Assembly (NCBI RefSeq): GCF_004359215.1
Contig: NC_090619.1
Location: 1,568,618-1,632,617 of the forward strand
DNA from: Bremia lactucae
Taxonomy: Eukaryota; Oomycota; Peronosporomycetes; Peronosporales; Peronosporaceae
Direction of reading: 5' to 3'
DNA length: 64,000 nucleotides
Shown: positions 63,956 through 64,000 of the stretch, in pieces
Numbering within the stretch: position 1 is the stretch's first letter
How the letters are laid out: each line of letters opens with the position of its first letter
Notes under the pieces: model-generated
Seen by the model: only the letters and a program-made list of their open reading frames with translations
Database searches by the model: none
Told to the model about the DNA's origin: nothing
Translations under genes and position numbers: made by a program

Positions 63956-64000
63956 CACCAGTTGTCGCTTTGCTTGTTCCGTATGGACTAGCAGAAGCGA

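Overview
The window looks like a repeat-bloated nuclear segment of an oomycete (a downy mildew or Phytophthora-like species). The grounds are short spliceosomal introns of about 50-75 bp with GT...AG ends, intact eukaryotic genes of typical oomycete form, a tRNA-derived SINE, and many Ty3/gypsy chromoviruses, Ty1/copia, MULE and LINE relics. Only four host genes look intact in 64 kb: a TauE/SafE-type membrane transporter (about 1.7-3.4 kb, +), a GCN2-like eIF2alpha kinase (32.4-37.1 kb, -, three exons), a Siw14/Oca1-type atypical phosphatase whose catalytic Arg is replaced by Phe (46.35-47.41 kb, +, five exons) and alpha-SNAP (47.53-48.67 kb, -, five exons). The last two converge tail to tail in a small island between retroelements.

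Layout. 0-1.0 kb: 3' end of a gypsy element with an antisense ORF, polypurine tract and LTR. 1.0-3.7 kb: TauE/SafE gene. About 3.75-13.47 kb: a four-level nest. A solo LTR is interrupted by a TIR-flanked DNA element (3981-13267, apparent 3-bp target duplication). That element carries a chitin synthase fragment, which is interrupted by a minus-strand chromovirus. One end of the chromovirus and part of the chitin synthase were later inverted (10626-11316). 14.5-18.6 kb: a second, plus-strand chromovirus with reshuffled pol blocks. 18.08-26.40 kb: two near-identical 4.16-kb blocks separated by a single N, probably two unmerged overlapping contigs or haplotypes. They hold a MULE relic, a gypsy RT relic and an unrecognised spliced region. 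26.2-31.6 kb: a nearly complete copia element with a SINE in its 3' LTR. 37.1-46.0 kb: copia, gypsy, MULE and LINE relics. 49-64 kb: interleaved gypsy fragments on both strands, including a mitochondrial-type tRNA-Cys inside an RT relic and a proteasome beta5-like gene fragment joined to a gypsy RT.

The most unusual signals are: (1) a conserved antisense ORF (acidic Ser-rich N-terminus, then a Gag-like and coiled-coil protein) that starts just inside the 3' LTR of the chromoviruses and runs back over the chromodomain; (2) dense short inverted repeats throughout the gypsy internal regions; (3) the TIR element carrying chitin synthase and its base-resolved inversion; (4) the predicted pseudophosphatase. 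All assignments are by eye from motifs; no database search was run.
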